Below, piece after piece: positions 24,669 through 34,609 of a stretch of 64,000 bases of DNA. Each line of letters begins with the position of its first letter. Positions within the stretch are counted from its first letter, which is position 1. The notes beneath the pieces are model-generated. The model did no database searches. It was not told the origin of the DNA and saw only the letters and a program-made list of their open reading frames with translations. The translations under genes and the position numbers were made by a program. Origin of the DNA: Kalaharituber pfeilii (taxonomy: Eukaryota; Ascomycota; Pezizomycetes; Pezizales; Pezizaceae); the NCBI GenBank assembly GCA_015179045.1, contig WHUZ01000008.1, positions 1,054,001-1,118,000 of the forward strand. The letters run 5' to 3'.

Positions 24669-25401
24669 TTTGCTAGGACTCCATGTTATCAAGTTCGAGT
24701 CGAGTGTGAGTGTGGTGTGATAGCACATATAAGTGCCTATATAACTCAGACATACAGCACTTACAATGATGCAGATCACCATGATGTACTATTAGCTCGA
24801 TTTTTCTAGGTGAGGTTGGTAGAAAATTCAGTACTCTTGAACCCGCGGACCTCTGTTCGCAAATAACTAAGTTTGATGTCCAACAGGCCTGATGTTAACC
24901 TTTGGGGCCCACATCTACTCGTGTATAAATCGATGTTTAGAAATCTCACCCAGCTGCCCGAGGCCTTTCAACGTATGTGGGGTCCTCTTTCCCAGCCAGA
25001 GCCACGAGACGACACAAGACTGGAAATATCTAGTGAGAGGGGTTACGCAATTGCTACCCAAGCTATATAATCTCGTTGCCTGGCCGACTAACTACTGGAA
25101 TAGGCATGGTAAGTAAGCACAGTCCAACTAATGATGGAAGATGCAATAAGCCATCAGAAGTTGCAATCCTCGGATGGTCTCAGCAGTTGATAGATATTTG
25201 CAACTAGCAAGCTGGGGAAGCTCGACAGAGATTGTATAGATGAAATCATTGTGGGGGCGCCTGGGTGTGTTAGAAACCTTATGGGTGCGCGGCCCTAGGG
25301 TGAAAGGATTAAGGGTTGGCCAGTTGATGCGACTTGCGTGTCCTCTCATTCATTGAACGATAGTATACTATCGTGCATGTGTAATTGCAACCCTGCTCAC
25401 T
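24669..25401. other. No gene recognised
   Basis: Short frames only, with no domain or repeat that I can identify. Confidence 0.35.
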
Positions 25402-25413
25402 AGCTGATACCTT

Positions 25414-25678
25414 TTTTTTCTTTTTTATCAAAAATCACCACTCGTATACCGGCCTGGGTGCTACGGTGAGATAGTTACACAGGAGATAAGGGAAAATTAA
25501 AGATAAATAGGGAAACAAAGAACAGACAACGAGGTAAACGAGAACGCTTCCCAGAGTCAGGCCTCATCTATTCCGCCCATCTTATCAGTTCCACCAGCGG
25601 GTCCTCTCCGTCTTCCTTCCCGGGCCTGATTGCGTCCCGCCCCCATGGCCAGCTTCTCCTTCACACACTGCATCTTGT

Positions 25679-25717
<39 letters not shown>

Positions 25718-26126
25718 ATATCATTACTCGCGTGCCGCCCTTTGGGCTATGGCGAGGTAAGGTACATAGGAAAATGATAATGGAATGATGAGATAAGATA
25801 ATATGGAAAAGTAGATGCCTAAGTTCGGGGAAAATGCCGGACTGAAAGGTAGCTCTCTACTCACCCATGAGTTCCACCAGAGGATCCCCTTCCCTTCCCT
25901 TGCTGCCGGCGGCTCGCGTTCGCCTCCAGTCCGCCTGGCCACCTCCTTCTCCACACCTGGCACCTTAGCCATATGTGTGAAGTCGTTTCCTCCTCGTCCC
26001 CATCTTGTCCAGGTGTGTTCCATCGTCTCCTCCTCCGTCTCGCACCATCGGCATTCAGGGCTGTCTGCTTTGCTGATTTTGTGTCTCCAGGCCCCCAAAC
26101 TTTTCTTCCCGTCAATGCTCCTAAAG
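25414..26126 (-). mobile_element. 5'-truncated LINE (B tail), host of a second LINE
   Basis: Flanked by AGCTGATACCTT (25402-25413) and AGCTGATAACTT (26127-26138), 11 of 12 identical. On the minus strand it encodes the C-terminal part of ORF2, with a zinc-knuckle-like segment (CRWCETEEETMEHTWT) near 26030, and ends in a degenerate B tail near 25420-25470. It is interrupted at 25684-26000 by another copy; the segments on either side are continuous once that is removed. Confidence 0.8.
25684..26000 (-). mobile_element. Truncated LINE (B tail) nested inside the LINE above
   Basis: Poly(T), then ATATCATTACTCGCGTGCCG and the rest of the B tail, then minus-strand coding for the ORF2 C-terminus (GDEEETTSHIWLRCQVW). 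The target duplication is CATCTTGTTCAGG (25671-25683) and CATCTTGTCCAGG (26001-26013), 12 of 13 identical. Both copies belong to the same family and begin within the same motif, which makes the join look at first like a single longer ORF. Confidence 0.82.
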
Positions 26127-26138
26127 AGCTGATAACTT

Positions 26139-28184
26139 TACATATATACACTGGCATTATTCCACAATCCCATTCAGCCTCTAGATCAATTGTTGCTCGC
26201 AACAACTGTTTTTAAGCATACACTTATAAGTCCAAAGCTGCTAAGTACCCGTTCCAGTTTTTCTTAACCCTCATCCAACGATTCCGCGCATTCTTTTGCT
26301 CTATCTAAAGGTCTAATGCAAAAACGTGGAACGTTTTAGGGCTTAGTCTCATATGAAGGCTCCAATCTGCACAACGGACAGCTAACAATAAATATTATTA
26401 CCCTAACCGGAGGGTTGCTTTATAGGAAAGCCGAGATATGGAAGCTTTTAACCATAATTTCATCCAGTTGACACTATGTAGGGCTGTAACTACTGAGCTC
26501 GTGGTCCGTGTTCACAAGTATGGAGAAATCGTCGCAATTCCGTTGCCCGGCGCGCGCGTTGCAATGAAGCTTATGAGAAACCAGCAGCCTTGACTCCGTT
26601 CAAACTTTTGCGCACAAGTTGTGTAGCTTCTCCATGAATACTGAAATAGCCGAACCAAATCTAAGCCGTTTGCGAAACATGTCTGAGGCGACGAGACTGA
26701 ACCGGGGTGAGTTAGTTGGCCTTAGCATATATAGGAACTATTTAAGCCCTACTATCCCTTGGAGTTGCGAGACATACATCCGAGCTGACTACCCCCCTCC
26801 CTTTGCTCCACTTTGGAGTACCCTTCATAAAGTCACTAGAAAATCAATAAATTAGAAGAAATTACAGAAAAATAATAGACCGTATGAATGGGCGTCAAAA
26901 ATCCTCATTCTTGTTCACAATTCAAAAGGAGCATTTTTGGTTGAGTCGCTGTGTTTTCACAGGGGGTCATCTGGTATGCACGTGTTGCAACCCCAAGGGA
27001 TATCATACCGTTGACCCGTCAGCCGCTGCTACGGGACGATCACGAGGCTACCCGCCCGCTAGCATAAATCAGAATTTAGCCGATATCTCTTGCCAGCCAT
27101 TCCCCTGGCCATCCTGGCGATTTGCCATGTGTTTTCCTGATCGTAACCTCAACGGAGTTATTTGCGCAGCTTACTACCCGAATGGTATCTCATTGGCTCT
27201 CATCTCACGACTCAAGGCTATATTGGGGTACAAGGAAGGTTATGTCTCCTTGAGAGATTGGGATATATTGTATAAAGCAGAGAATAAATCTGCTCATGGG
27301 AACATGAAGAAGGGATAGCACTCATGCTTAGTTAATTAGATAGATCACTTGATCTTCGAGGCTGCAGCATTGGTATGATCCTGAATCTCCTGTCGGGAAC
27401 GCCAATCCGCATCGTGACAGTAGGCACTTTCATAGACGTAATCTCGCACTTTTTCCACTCTCACTGGAACTGGTGTCTTCACGGCCAAGCCGGCAATGGC
27501 TGATTCGCCTCCTATTTTCGACCCGTAGATGGTACATGCACGTGGCTCATCAACCACAAATTAAGTGTTCTCCACGACAGTGGATGACTTCCCGTCGCCC
27601 AGATTCCCATTCCCAGACGCTTATCAGCGCTCCATCTCCCAGAAAATTTTCAACCCCCCCTTTAGATTTTAGAATCTCGACGCAGTCCCCCCCCCCCTCT
27701 GCCACATTCCTAGATTCTCAGAACACGCTCCCAGATATCGAACTAGTAAAAAATACGTTAGACAATGAGAAAAAATGCGTCAAACCACAACACCAAAAGT
27801 TATTGCATATAGATTTAAACTCTATTTTCTCTATTATACATCAAGTGCTTTATTATTCACGCCTTTTTAATACTATTTGGTCTACAAAAAAACAACAACA
27901 ATGAAAGCAGTTTTATTTAGTTCAAGCATTGTAGATACTAGGAGAAGACTCTAAGGAGAATCAGCAAGAGTATGAATAGCTAGTGACAGCTAAATAGCTG
28001 TACATGCGCTGATAATGTACATGCTGGCGATATAGTAATGCAGAGAGTGGTGATGCTGTAGCCATCTTGGTTAGAAATTGCTGACAAATATTTTGAGAGT
28101 TTAGACGGGGAATTGGGGTCAAGCCCAGAATTTGGACTGGGCGTCTGGGAATGGCGACCGGAAGTCATCCAGTAGAGAGCTTTG
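26139..28184. other. Unassigned, one short hypothetical ORF
   Basis: The frame 26884-27318 (plus, 144 codons, Cys-containing) is the longest; I do not recognise it and would not call it a gene without transcript evidence. 27570-27905 is C- and AT-rich with no domain. Confidence 0.3.
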
Positions 28185-28850
28185 GCAACATCCCCGTAAA
28201 TTTTCCCTGTATTGTATTAGTCATCTTAGCATGAATTCTGAGATTTGGCACACACTCCCCGTTCATATCCCCGTTAATATCCCCGTACCATTTACTGCAA
28301 CAAATCCATCTGCCATTAACTATGCACATGCACCTACAGCATTTTGCAGCTGCACAGGCAGCAGTTGCAGCCTGTAATACTCGTTTTTCAAGTACTTCCT
28401 GCACTTACAGTGGCTTATCTACAAGAAATCGGCAAAGAAAATGATTTGGAGTTGCTGAAGCAGGTTTAGCTTACAGACTTCTTTTTTTCTAGTTTTTCTG
28501 AGCTTGATAAACTTATTTGAGAGGTAGCAGATGCTGAAGGGGTTGCTCTTGGATGTCTTGGAGGCACAACTATTGTGTGCATAAAGGTTACGGGAAAAAC
28601 AGTGCTGCTGGTGTCTATGAAAGCCGATCAACATAGGGCAGTTTTTATGATAGGTATTGAGTCTGTGCAGAGTCTGAAGGCAATCCAATTTGATTAAGTT
28701 GTTGCAGGTATTGCTCAAAGATGTGCAGTTTTCCCTGTAATCGCGGGGATTTTTTCAAAGTTCTCCGAGTTCCATGTAAACAAAGCTACAGTAGTCATGG
28801 CAACAGTGTGGCACAGCATTTAAGGTGAAAATTACGGGGGAGCTTGCTTG
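28185..28850. mobile_element. Possible decayed element with CCCCGTAA termini
   Basis: Left CATCCCCGTAAATTTTCCC and, reading the right end in reverse complement, CTCCCCCGTAATTTTCACC form imperfect inverted ends. ATCCCCGTT/ATCCCCGTA repeats follow near 28255-28290, and GCGGGGATT lies near the right end. This layout resembles a non-autonomous DNA element with subterminal repeats. Target duplication and class are unclear. Confidence 0.3.
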
Positions 28851-30272
28851 GCTCTTGGCGTCGAGTTTCAAGCCGTAACCTCAGTTCGGTAAGTATCTCG
28901 GAAATGTGGAAGTTCTCACCTCAAGGGACCTCTCAAGTTATATTGAATATCTGCCGTCTATATGTGTAGTCAAGTTCATTTCTTAAGAAACCTCCATTAA
29001 TACGAGCCCATGAAGCAAGGAAATGTGATTTTGGGGGCTTCCTTCTTGAGGAAACCTGGGATGCGCCTGATTTGGATTATGTCCCCGAGGCCGAATTTAT
29101 AGCTACAGCTCCATGGTTGAGCGTATGACGGAACTGTTATAGGATTATCCACTGATGGCATACGAAAAAAAAAATTCGACTTGTGGGGCCGTCGAGCAAG
29201 CGGTTTACTCATTTTATCTGAATGAACCGAGCGAATGCCAATACTCCTGGAGGTGGCCATCTATACCCTTGTTACTCATGGAATGCCTGTTTGATTGCTT
29301 ATAGAATAGGGTCAGAGCAATCTGGGGTGACGCCAAACGCAGATCAAAGCGGAGAAGGAATATTCGGCCTGATAATCCCTGTCGTACTTACTGTATTCTA
29401 AACGTCGACCTCACCGGCCGCGAAGCTTAACGGGCACAGTTGCACCCGTAAAGAAGGGTATACGCCTAATAACAACGCCTTGAGTACCATGATAGCATAA
29501 CCATGCCAGTGAAGCTCTCACTTTAGCAGTAGGTTATCTTGGCTTTGCCTATGGCTCTGTATTCAGCTCCTGCTGTCGACTGTTGAATGTTGACGGCATA
29601 CTGGTCTTCAATATCACCGTCAACAGTAGCCACTGTCACTGCGCTGCCATCGCATTGCTTGCGTCTTTTCATCTCAAAAGAGACCTTACCATGATAGAGT
29701 GCTTCAAACCTACTTTAGGGATATCTTGGGATGCAGCCGGACGGTACCGCTTTCCCCGTATCCCTGCTTGCAACGTCTTCGCAGGCATCGCATGATTGAG
29801 CCTGTGATGCTCCATTCAGTAAGGGTACGTGCCGCTTACAACAAGCAATTCCTACACTAGAATTCAAGTCGTAATGAAAGAAAGGGTGACATGGGCTACG
29901 CGTACTCCCTTGTCAAAGCTCACTTTAACCGTAATATCATGTTTAGGACGGAATTCTAAGATCTTCAGATACATGTCCACTCTGCAAATTCACGACCGAA
30001 TCATAAAGCTTGCGTTTTATATCCAGTCGCTTCAAGCTTAATGAACTCTAGGATGAGGAAACTATGGTGCGCACTCATGAACGAGAACGGGGAGGCTTTG
30101 CTACATTCGGTGGCATTCATGGTGACAGTACCGGGGGCCTCCCTGACAGTACACATGAGTCGGCCAGTGAATTCGGCGCGAGGCCCTGCAGTATAGGCAC
30201 TTAGAATTTTGAACAGTTGAGGCTGCTTCAAAGCGATAGGATATAAAGTCTCGCTTTTCCTAAGGTCTCATG
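28851..30272. other. No gene recognised
   Basis: Short frames only. A plus-strand stretch near 29030-29130 (FLLEETWDAPDLDYVPEAEF) could be an exon fragment but stands alone. Confidence 0.3.
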
Positions 30273-30282
30273 GCACTGGTTT

Positions 30283-30360
30283 GCCCTGCCAATGCTGCCA
30301 TAGCGAGCAGCGATAAGCGGGGTTACGTGAATTTTTTTTAAAAAAAAAAAAAAAAAAGCA
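30283..30360 (+). mobile_element. Micro-retroelement, A variant, upstream of the dioxygenase relic
   Basis: Core GCCCTGCCAATGCTGCCATA then AAGCGGGGTTACGTGA, T/A-rich tail and poly(A). It carries a short internal duplication of GCTGCC. Flanks are GCACTGGTTT (30273-30282) and GCACTGGCTT (30361-30370), 9 of 10 identical. Confidence 0.75.
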
Positions 30361-30503
30361 GCACTGGCTTCTCCCCATAGCTGCTGTGGTACTGCGACGA
30401 TTATACCCTGCTGAACTTATCATGGTCCTGTACACATTTTTCACCACTCTTCTACTGCTTTCGTCTGCTCCCTTCTGTGGTGCTCTGTCACAAAGAGAAT
30501 ACC

Positions 30504-30878
30504 ACACGGTGTAGCCCTACGGAAGGATTTGGGCAACGTGCGACGATGGCTGAAAGAAGACAACAGAGACCTGAAGGTGGTCGGGATCCATTGGCTCCGA
30601 AGGAAGGACATACTCGTCGGAGAGGGAAAGAAGACCAGCTCCGTCGTAGTTTACTTGGAGGGGGCGCAGGACATTGACAAGGTGCAACTTGGAGGGAGAT
30701 GGCTCAAGACGAGCCAGTACGATGCTGAGAGAGGAAGGAGATGAGACAGACTGCTGGCCGTTCCCCCGCAACACCGTTAGAACCGCGGGCCCCATGTATT
30801 TAGTGTTATTTAGTTCCCTTTTTTCTCAAATAAACCCTCGCCATAGCCCACAGGGCGGTATGCGAGTATTGATATAAA
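30504..30878 (+). mobile_element. Truncated ORF1-only LINE derivative, B tail, in dioxygenase exon
   Basis: AAAGAGAATACC is repeated exactly (30492-30503 and 30879-30890). Inside is the last part of the ORF1 RRM-like domain (KDLGNVRRWLKEDNRDLK, TSSVVVYLEGA, ending near 30744). A short 3' UTR follows with a CCCGC...GCGGG hairpin (30762-30790), then the B tail (CGCCATAGCCCACAGGGCGG) and a short poly(A). It is the same family as 31738-33082 and 52418-53037. Confidence 0.85.
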
Positions 30879-31024
30879 AAAGAGAATACCGAGCAGATTG
30901 TCCGCCACCAGTTCAACGAGATCCACTCCAGGGAAGCATTGCAGAAATGCAAGAGGCATTTGGTCACCACACTTCACGCTCGCCGCCTACCCAAGCGGGA
31001 AGAATTTGTGTTGTCATACGTTAT

Positions 31025-31077
31025 TTTTTTATTTATTTCACGTGACCCCGCATGCAGCTGTTCGCCATGGCAGGGCC
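31025..31077 (-). mobile_element. Micro-retroelement, A type, in dioxygenase exon
   Basis: GTCATACGTTAT is repeated exactly (31013-31024 and 31078-31089). Between them is a T-rich tail and the reverse complement of the A core. Removing it restores the host frame as LSYVIKRGIKRR. Confidence 0.9.
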
Positions 31078-31145
31078 GTCATACGTTATAAAGAGAGGCA
31101 TCAAGAGAAGAAACCCTTTGCCCTACACTAAGCGAGACCAGGCTC

Positions 31146-31217
31146 CCTGCCATAGGCTGGTAGCTTGTATGCGGGGTTACGTGACCAAAAAGTCCAAGAA
31201 AAAAAAAAAAAAAAAGG
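31146..31217 (+). mobile_element. Micro-retroelement, A' type, in dioxygenase exon
   Basis: CCCTGCCATAGGCTGGTAGC then TTGTATGCGGGGTTACG and an A-rich tail with a GTCC interruption. Flanks GCGAGACCAGCT-like (31132-31145) and GCGACCAGCT (31218-31227) match imperfectly. The host reads KRDQLVSAERF across the site. Confidence 0.72.
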
Positions 31218-31578
31218 GCGACCAGCTGGTCTCTGCTGAGCGTTTTTATGCTGACTTAGCATGTTCAGGTGTTCTTGCACCTGAGATACATCAATTGGAC
31301 CTTATTACATTGAGTACCGTTAGAAAGGACAATGGGGAAGGCCAGCCTGGAGTTGAATTGTTGCTCGATCTTCAGTTCATTGATGCAAGCCCCTCTACTC
31401 GTGTTGAACATCTGAGCCAGCAAGGGAGACATAGCCGACTGATCACAGAATCCTACTTCGTATATACGTTAACACTTGTCAACCGTTTCCTAATTTATGG
31501 GTTGACGTTTGGCAGGCTAATGCTACTTGCATCTACGGGGGCGTCGCTCCAGAGAGGACAGTTGTAAATACATTGTGA

Positions 31579-31580
<2 letters not shown>

Positions 31581-31614
<34 letters not shown>

Positions 31615-31710
31615 TCATTTAATCGCTTGCCGCCCTAAGGGCTATGGCGATGTTGTGCTAGTTACATACGAGAGAGTTAGAAAAATATCTCCCCTCCTTG
31701 CTCCCCCCTC
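31581..31710 (-). mobile_element. Truncated LINE 3' end (B tail), 130 bp, with 13-bp TSD
   Basis: ATACATTGTGATC is repeated exactly (31568-31580 and 31711-31723). The insert is poly(T), the reversed B tail (CTTGCCGCCCTAAGGGCTAT) and about 50 bp of LINE 3' UTR. Confidence 0.9.
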
Positions 31711-31737
31711 ATACATTGTGATCGATTCATGAGGATT

Positions 31738-33082
31738 TTTTTTTTTTTTTTTTTTTTTATATCAATAATCGCGTGCCGCCCTATGGGCTATGGCGATGGT
31801 GTGCTATATAAGAAAATAAAAAAGAGTTAGAAGCGCCGACAGCGAATCTCCCGCCTAAGAACCCCAATCCTCGCCTCCCCTACCGTTTCTAACTACATGT
31901 GATGCCCGCGGACTCTTCAATAGCGCGGGTGGAGCCCGAAATGACCCCTTACACCTTCCCCCTCTCAGGCTCATAGCGGACCGCGGTCAGCCATCTCCCG
32001 CTCAGTCTGACCTTACCCCCTTCCCTTTCCTTCCCCAAGAATACCACCACCGAACTCGTTGTCTTTCCCTCCTCCAACAAAATTGACTTCTTCCTCAACC
32101 AGCGAATCCCGTCTATCCTCCCCAGATCCCGGTTCGCTGCCTCCAGCCAGGCCTTAACCTTTCCCAAATCCTTCCGCAGGGCAATCCCGTGCACCACGAT
32201 GCCGTGTCTACCTCTTGTCTTCGCATCGGTGGAGGGCGTCTTGCCTGCCTTCCGTGTGGCCGGAGGCGGTGGTGGCGGTGTTGGTGTTGGTGTTGGTGGA
32301 GGTGGTGTTGGTGGTGGTGGTGGTGGTGCCGGCGATGGCGTCGGTGGTGCCGGTGCTGGTGCTGCCGGCTTCGGTGCTGGACCTGGTGCCGGTGCTGGTG
32401 CTGCCGGCTTCGGTGATGGTTCACCGAGCCGGGGGGCCTTTCTCTTCCTCGTCCGAGTAGAGATTGGCGGAGATGCCTCCCGCTTCGTCCGCTCCCCCGA
32501 GCTGGGTGGCGGTGGAGGTGGTGGTGGCGGTGGTGGTGGTGGTGGCGGTGATGGTGGTGATGGCGGTGGTGTCTCCACCCACGTGATGGGGCTGAACCCC
32601 AGTTGTGGCCCCAATACCTGTGGAGGTGGCGGCGGCGGTGGCGGTGGTGGCCGCCCGAACCTCTCGCCTTGCCATACCGGCTTCACTGCGTCTGCGTCCC
32701 CGTCTGCGGACATAAACTGCCTGCTCTCAGGGTCTGTGCACACGAAGTACATGAAAGCACCTCTCTCCAACTTGTGGTTCCTTTCCAAGTACCCCGCGAC
32801 ACCGATCTCGATGTCTCTGTACATCAATGTCATTGTCTTGGCGCGACAGGGGTGAGGCGACAGGGGTGAGGTGATGTGCTGGCAACGGCGGTGGTGAGCT
32901 GAGGATTCCTCAGAATTTCGCCCCTCGGGGGAAATTTGCAGTGTCGGGTTTTTGGGAATAAAAATCGGATCAAAAGACTCAGCTTGCTGAGAGCTTTCGA
33001 TCTATGTGGTTTTCGCTCGGGGGGACGTTGTGGTTGTGGAGTCGCTTCCAAACGCTCGTCCTGTGGTGGTTGTTGTCCCCGG
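31738..33082 (-). mobile_element. ORF1-only LINE derivative (HAL1-like), apparently full length
   Basis: A 1345-bp unit on the minus strand, bounded by TTCATGAGGATT (31726-31737 and 33083-33094). In order: about 250 bp of 5' leader; one 294-codon ORF (31949-32833); a short 3' UTR with a CCCGCG...CGCGGG hairpin (31914-31930); the B tail; and poly(A). It has no reverse transcriptase, endonuclease or RNase H. It shares its B terminus with the RNase H-encoding LINEs of the window and so was presumably mobilised by their machinery. Its two relatives here are truncated. Confidence 0.88.
31949..32833 (-). CDS. LINE ORF1-like protein, proline-rich, RRM-like C-terminus
   Basis: 294 residues. The N-terminal 60 or so form a small folded-looking segment (MTLMYRDIEIGVAGYLERNH). 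A long proline-rich linker follows (residues about 65-200, with polyproline and PAPAP/PTPTP repeats and basic patches such as TRKRKAPR). The C-terminal 80 or so residues (HGIALRKDLGKVKAWLEAAN, then IRWLRKKSILLEEGKTTSS, then VRLSGRWLTAVRYEPERG) resemble the RRM-like nucleic-acid-binding domain of fungal LINE ORF1 proteins. In autonomous LINEs this domain is usually followed by CCHC zinc knuckles. Here the protein stops directly after RYEPERGKV, so the knuckles and all of ORF2 are missing. The opposite-strand glycine-rich frame at 32199-32855 is a shadow. Confidence 0.75.
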   Translation of the reverse strand: MTLMYRDIEIGVAGYLERNHKLERGAFMYFVCTDPESRQFMSADGDADAVKPVWQGERFGRPPPPPPPPPPQVLGPQLGFSPITWVETPPPSPPSPPPPPPPPPPPPPPPSSGERTKREASPPISTRTRKRKAPRLGEPSPKPAAPAPAPGPAPKPAAPAPAPPTPSPAPPPPPPTPPPPTPTPTPPPPPPATRKAGKTPSTDAKTRGRHGIVVHGIALRKDLGKVKAWLEAANRDLGRIDGIRWLRKKSILLEEGKTTSSVVVFLGKEREGGKVRLSGRWLTAVRYEPERGKV

Positions 33083-33757
33083 TTCATGAGGATTATTGAT
33101 TCCGGTACTGAAAGTGTACTGTACGTATACAGGGCCAAACACAACTTCGTGGTCTGCAGCCCACTGATGCGAACGGCATCATGCAGATGATTACTATATT
33201 CCCTGGGTGGTATCAAGTAAATTCGTCAGATTCAAATTTTCTATGACAGCCTAGTTCAAGTAACTTGGCAATAAGGAATATTACTGATAGTAGTAATAGG
33301 GACGTGCTGGTCATGCCCATATCCTAGCACACAAGGGCGGTAGAATTGATAGCACTGGAAAGGATCAATCTGGTGGGACTGGTAAGTGATATCTACTCTT
33401 TCCAATGACACTGTTCGCATGCTGATCAAGAACACTAAACGAGTAACTTGAATCTAGTCCCACACATTGGTCAATTATTCTTCAATCAGATCCTCATCTC
33501 TCAAGTGGAGCGATTAGCACCATACAATACTAATAGAATGCAGCTTCTTCCCAATAACCAGGACTGGACCTTTATGCAACAGAACTCTGCAGCAGAGGCT
33601 CTAGGGTCGGGGGCCGCGGAGCTACTCATAGTCTCAGACTACAGAAGATCGCAGAGGGAAAGCCGACACCGGGCGGGCCAGCCAATGCGGTCAGGAGGGC
33701 CTGGGAATGCAGAATAGCGAGAGGGGGGCTGGACGTGGCCGTGATGTGGGTCAAAGG

Positions 33758-34609
33758 CAATCAGCGCAGTCAAGACAGCAGGAAATACTGGAAAAGCGAG
33801 GACTGCGGACCTAGCCCGTGTGGTAGAGCTCGTGGCAGAAAGGCGGCGGAGGTTGAGGGATGCCGGGGCTGTGAGGCTTTCAGTCAAGGCCCATGTGGGG
33901 ATAGAGGGCAACGAGATGGCAGATGAGAGGGTCAAAGAGGGGGCCAGGTGCATGAGGTATGATGGCAGGCCACTGAGGGTGGACTGCGCCAGGAGTTAGT
34001 TCGAAAGAGAAAGGAGGAGAGGGAGCGAGCTGGGTTTGGGAAGGGCAAGTTTCTGAAGTGGGGCAGAAGAGCACTTGCAAATTACACCTGGCTGCGGACT
34101 GGGAAGGGCGGAGCCATGTAGAGGAGGGAGATTAGTGGTGAGGAGGCGCAATGCACCTGTGGAGAGGCGTGGAGTGCTGAGCACATGGTATTCAGGTGTT
34201 CTAGACTGCAGCGGCCCCAGAGGAAGAACAAAGATGGGGTGCAAGCCACCTGGCAATCCTGGGAGGACTTAGAGGAGGAAGGGTGGAAGCTGGAGGGGGC
34301 GGAGGGCGACCCGGTCGAGTATTGGTTTGCCTGCCTCGATCTGGGGTAGCCGGGGATGGAGGGTACTGGGTGCTCGAGGTGTGTACGTACAGTTTGTAGT
34401 TAGTTGTTTCTAACCTGACCCGGGTATACGGGCCCCTGCCATAGGCTGGTAGCCTGTATGCGAGGTTACGTGACTCAAAAAAAAAAAAAAAAAAAAAAGA
34501 AAAAAAAGTGGGGTTTTTTTTTTTTTGGCACGTGACCTCGCATGCAGCTGTTCGCCATGGCAGGGCCCCTGGGTCTAAACCCTCAAAGCCCGGAGGCAGG
34601 CTTGAAAAA
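33758..34609 (+). mobile_element. Inner truncated LINE (A' tail) nested in the LINE above
   Basis: ATGTGGGTCAAAGG is repeated exactly (33744-33757 and 34610-34623). It encodes the RNase H end of a different LINE (KARTADLARVVELVAERRRR, VKAHVGIEGNEMAD), closely similar to 55150-55320. It ends with CCTGCCATAGGCTGGTAGCC, TGTATGCGAGGTTACGTGAC and poly(A) at about 34477-34507. The end of this interval holds a further insertion (34514-34604). Confidence 0.85.
34514..34604 (-). mobile_element. Long-form A micro-retroelement at the 3' junction of the inner LINE
   Basis: Poly(T), the reversed A core, then the extra 5' part (CCCCTGGGTCTAAACCCTC ... GGAGGCAGGCTT). Flanks AAAAAAAGTGGGG (34501-34513) and AAAAAATGTGGG (34605-34616) look like a duplicated LINE-tail/target junction, so this is a third nesting level. 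Confidence 0.75.

Noticed and set aside
25724..26205. Apparent longer ORF with a duplicated EEET motif
   Set aside because: The duplicated motif is explained by one LINE nested in another with a 13-bp target duplication.
32199..32855. A 218-codon plus-strand glycine/valine-rich ORF
   Set aside because: It is the reverse complement of the proline-rich linker in the minus-strand ORF1-like protein, which has the better start, domain ends and element context.
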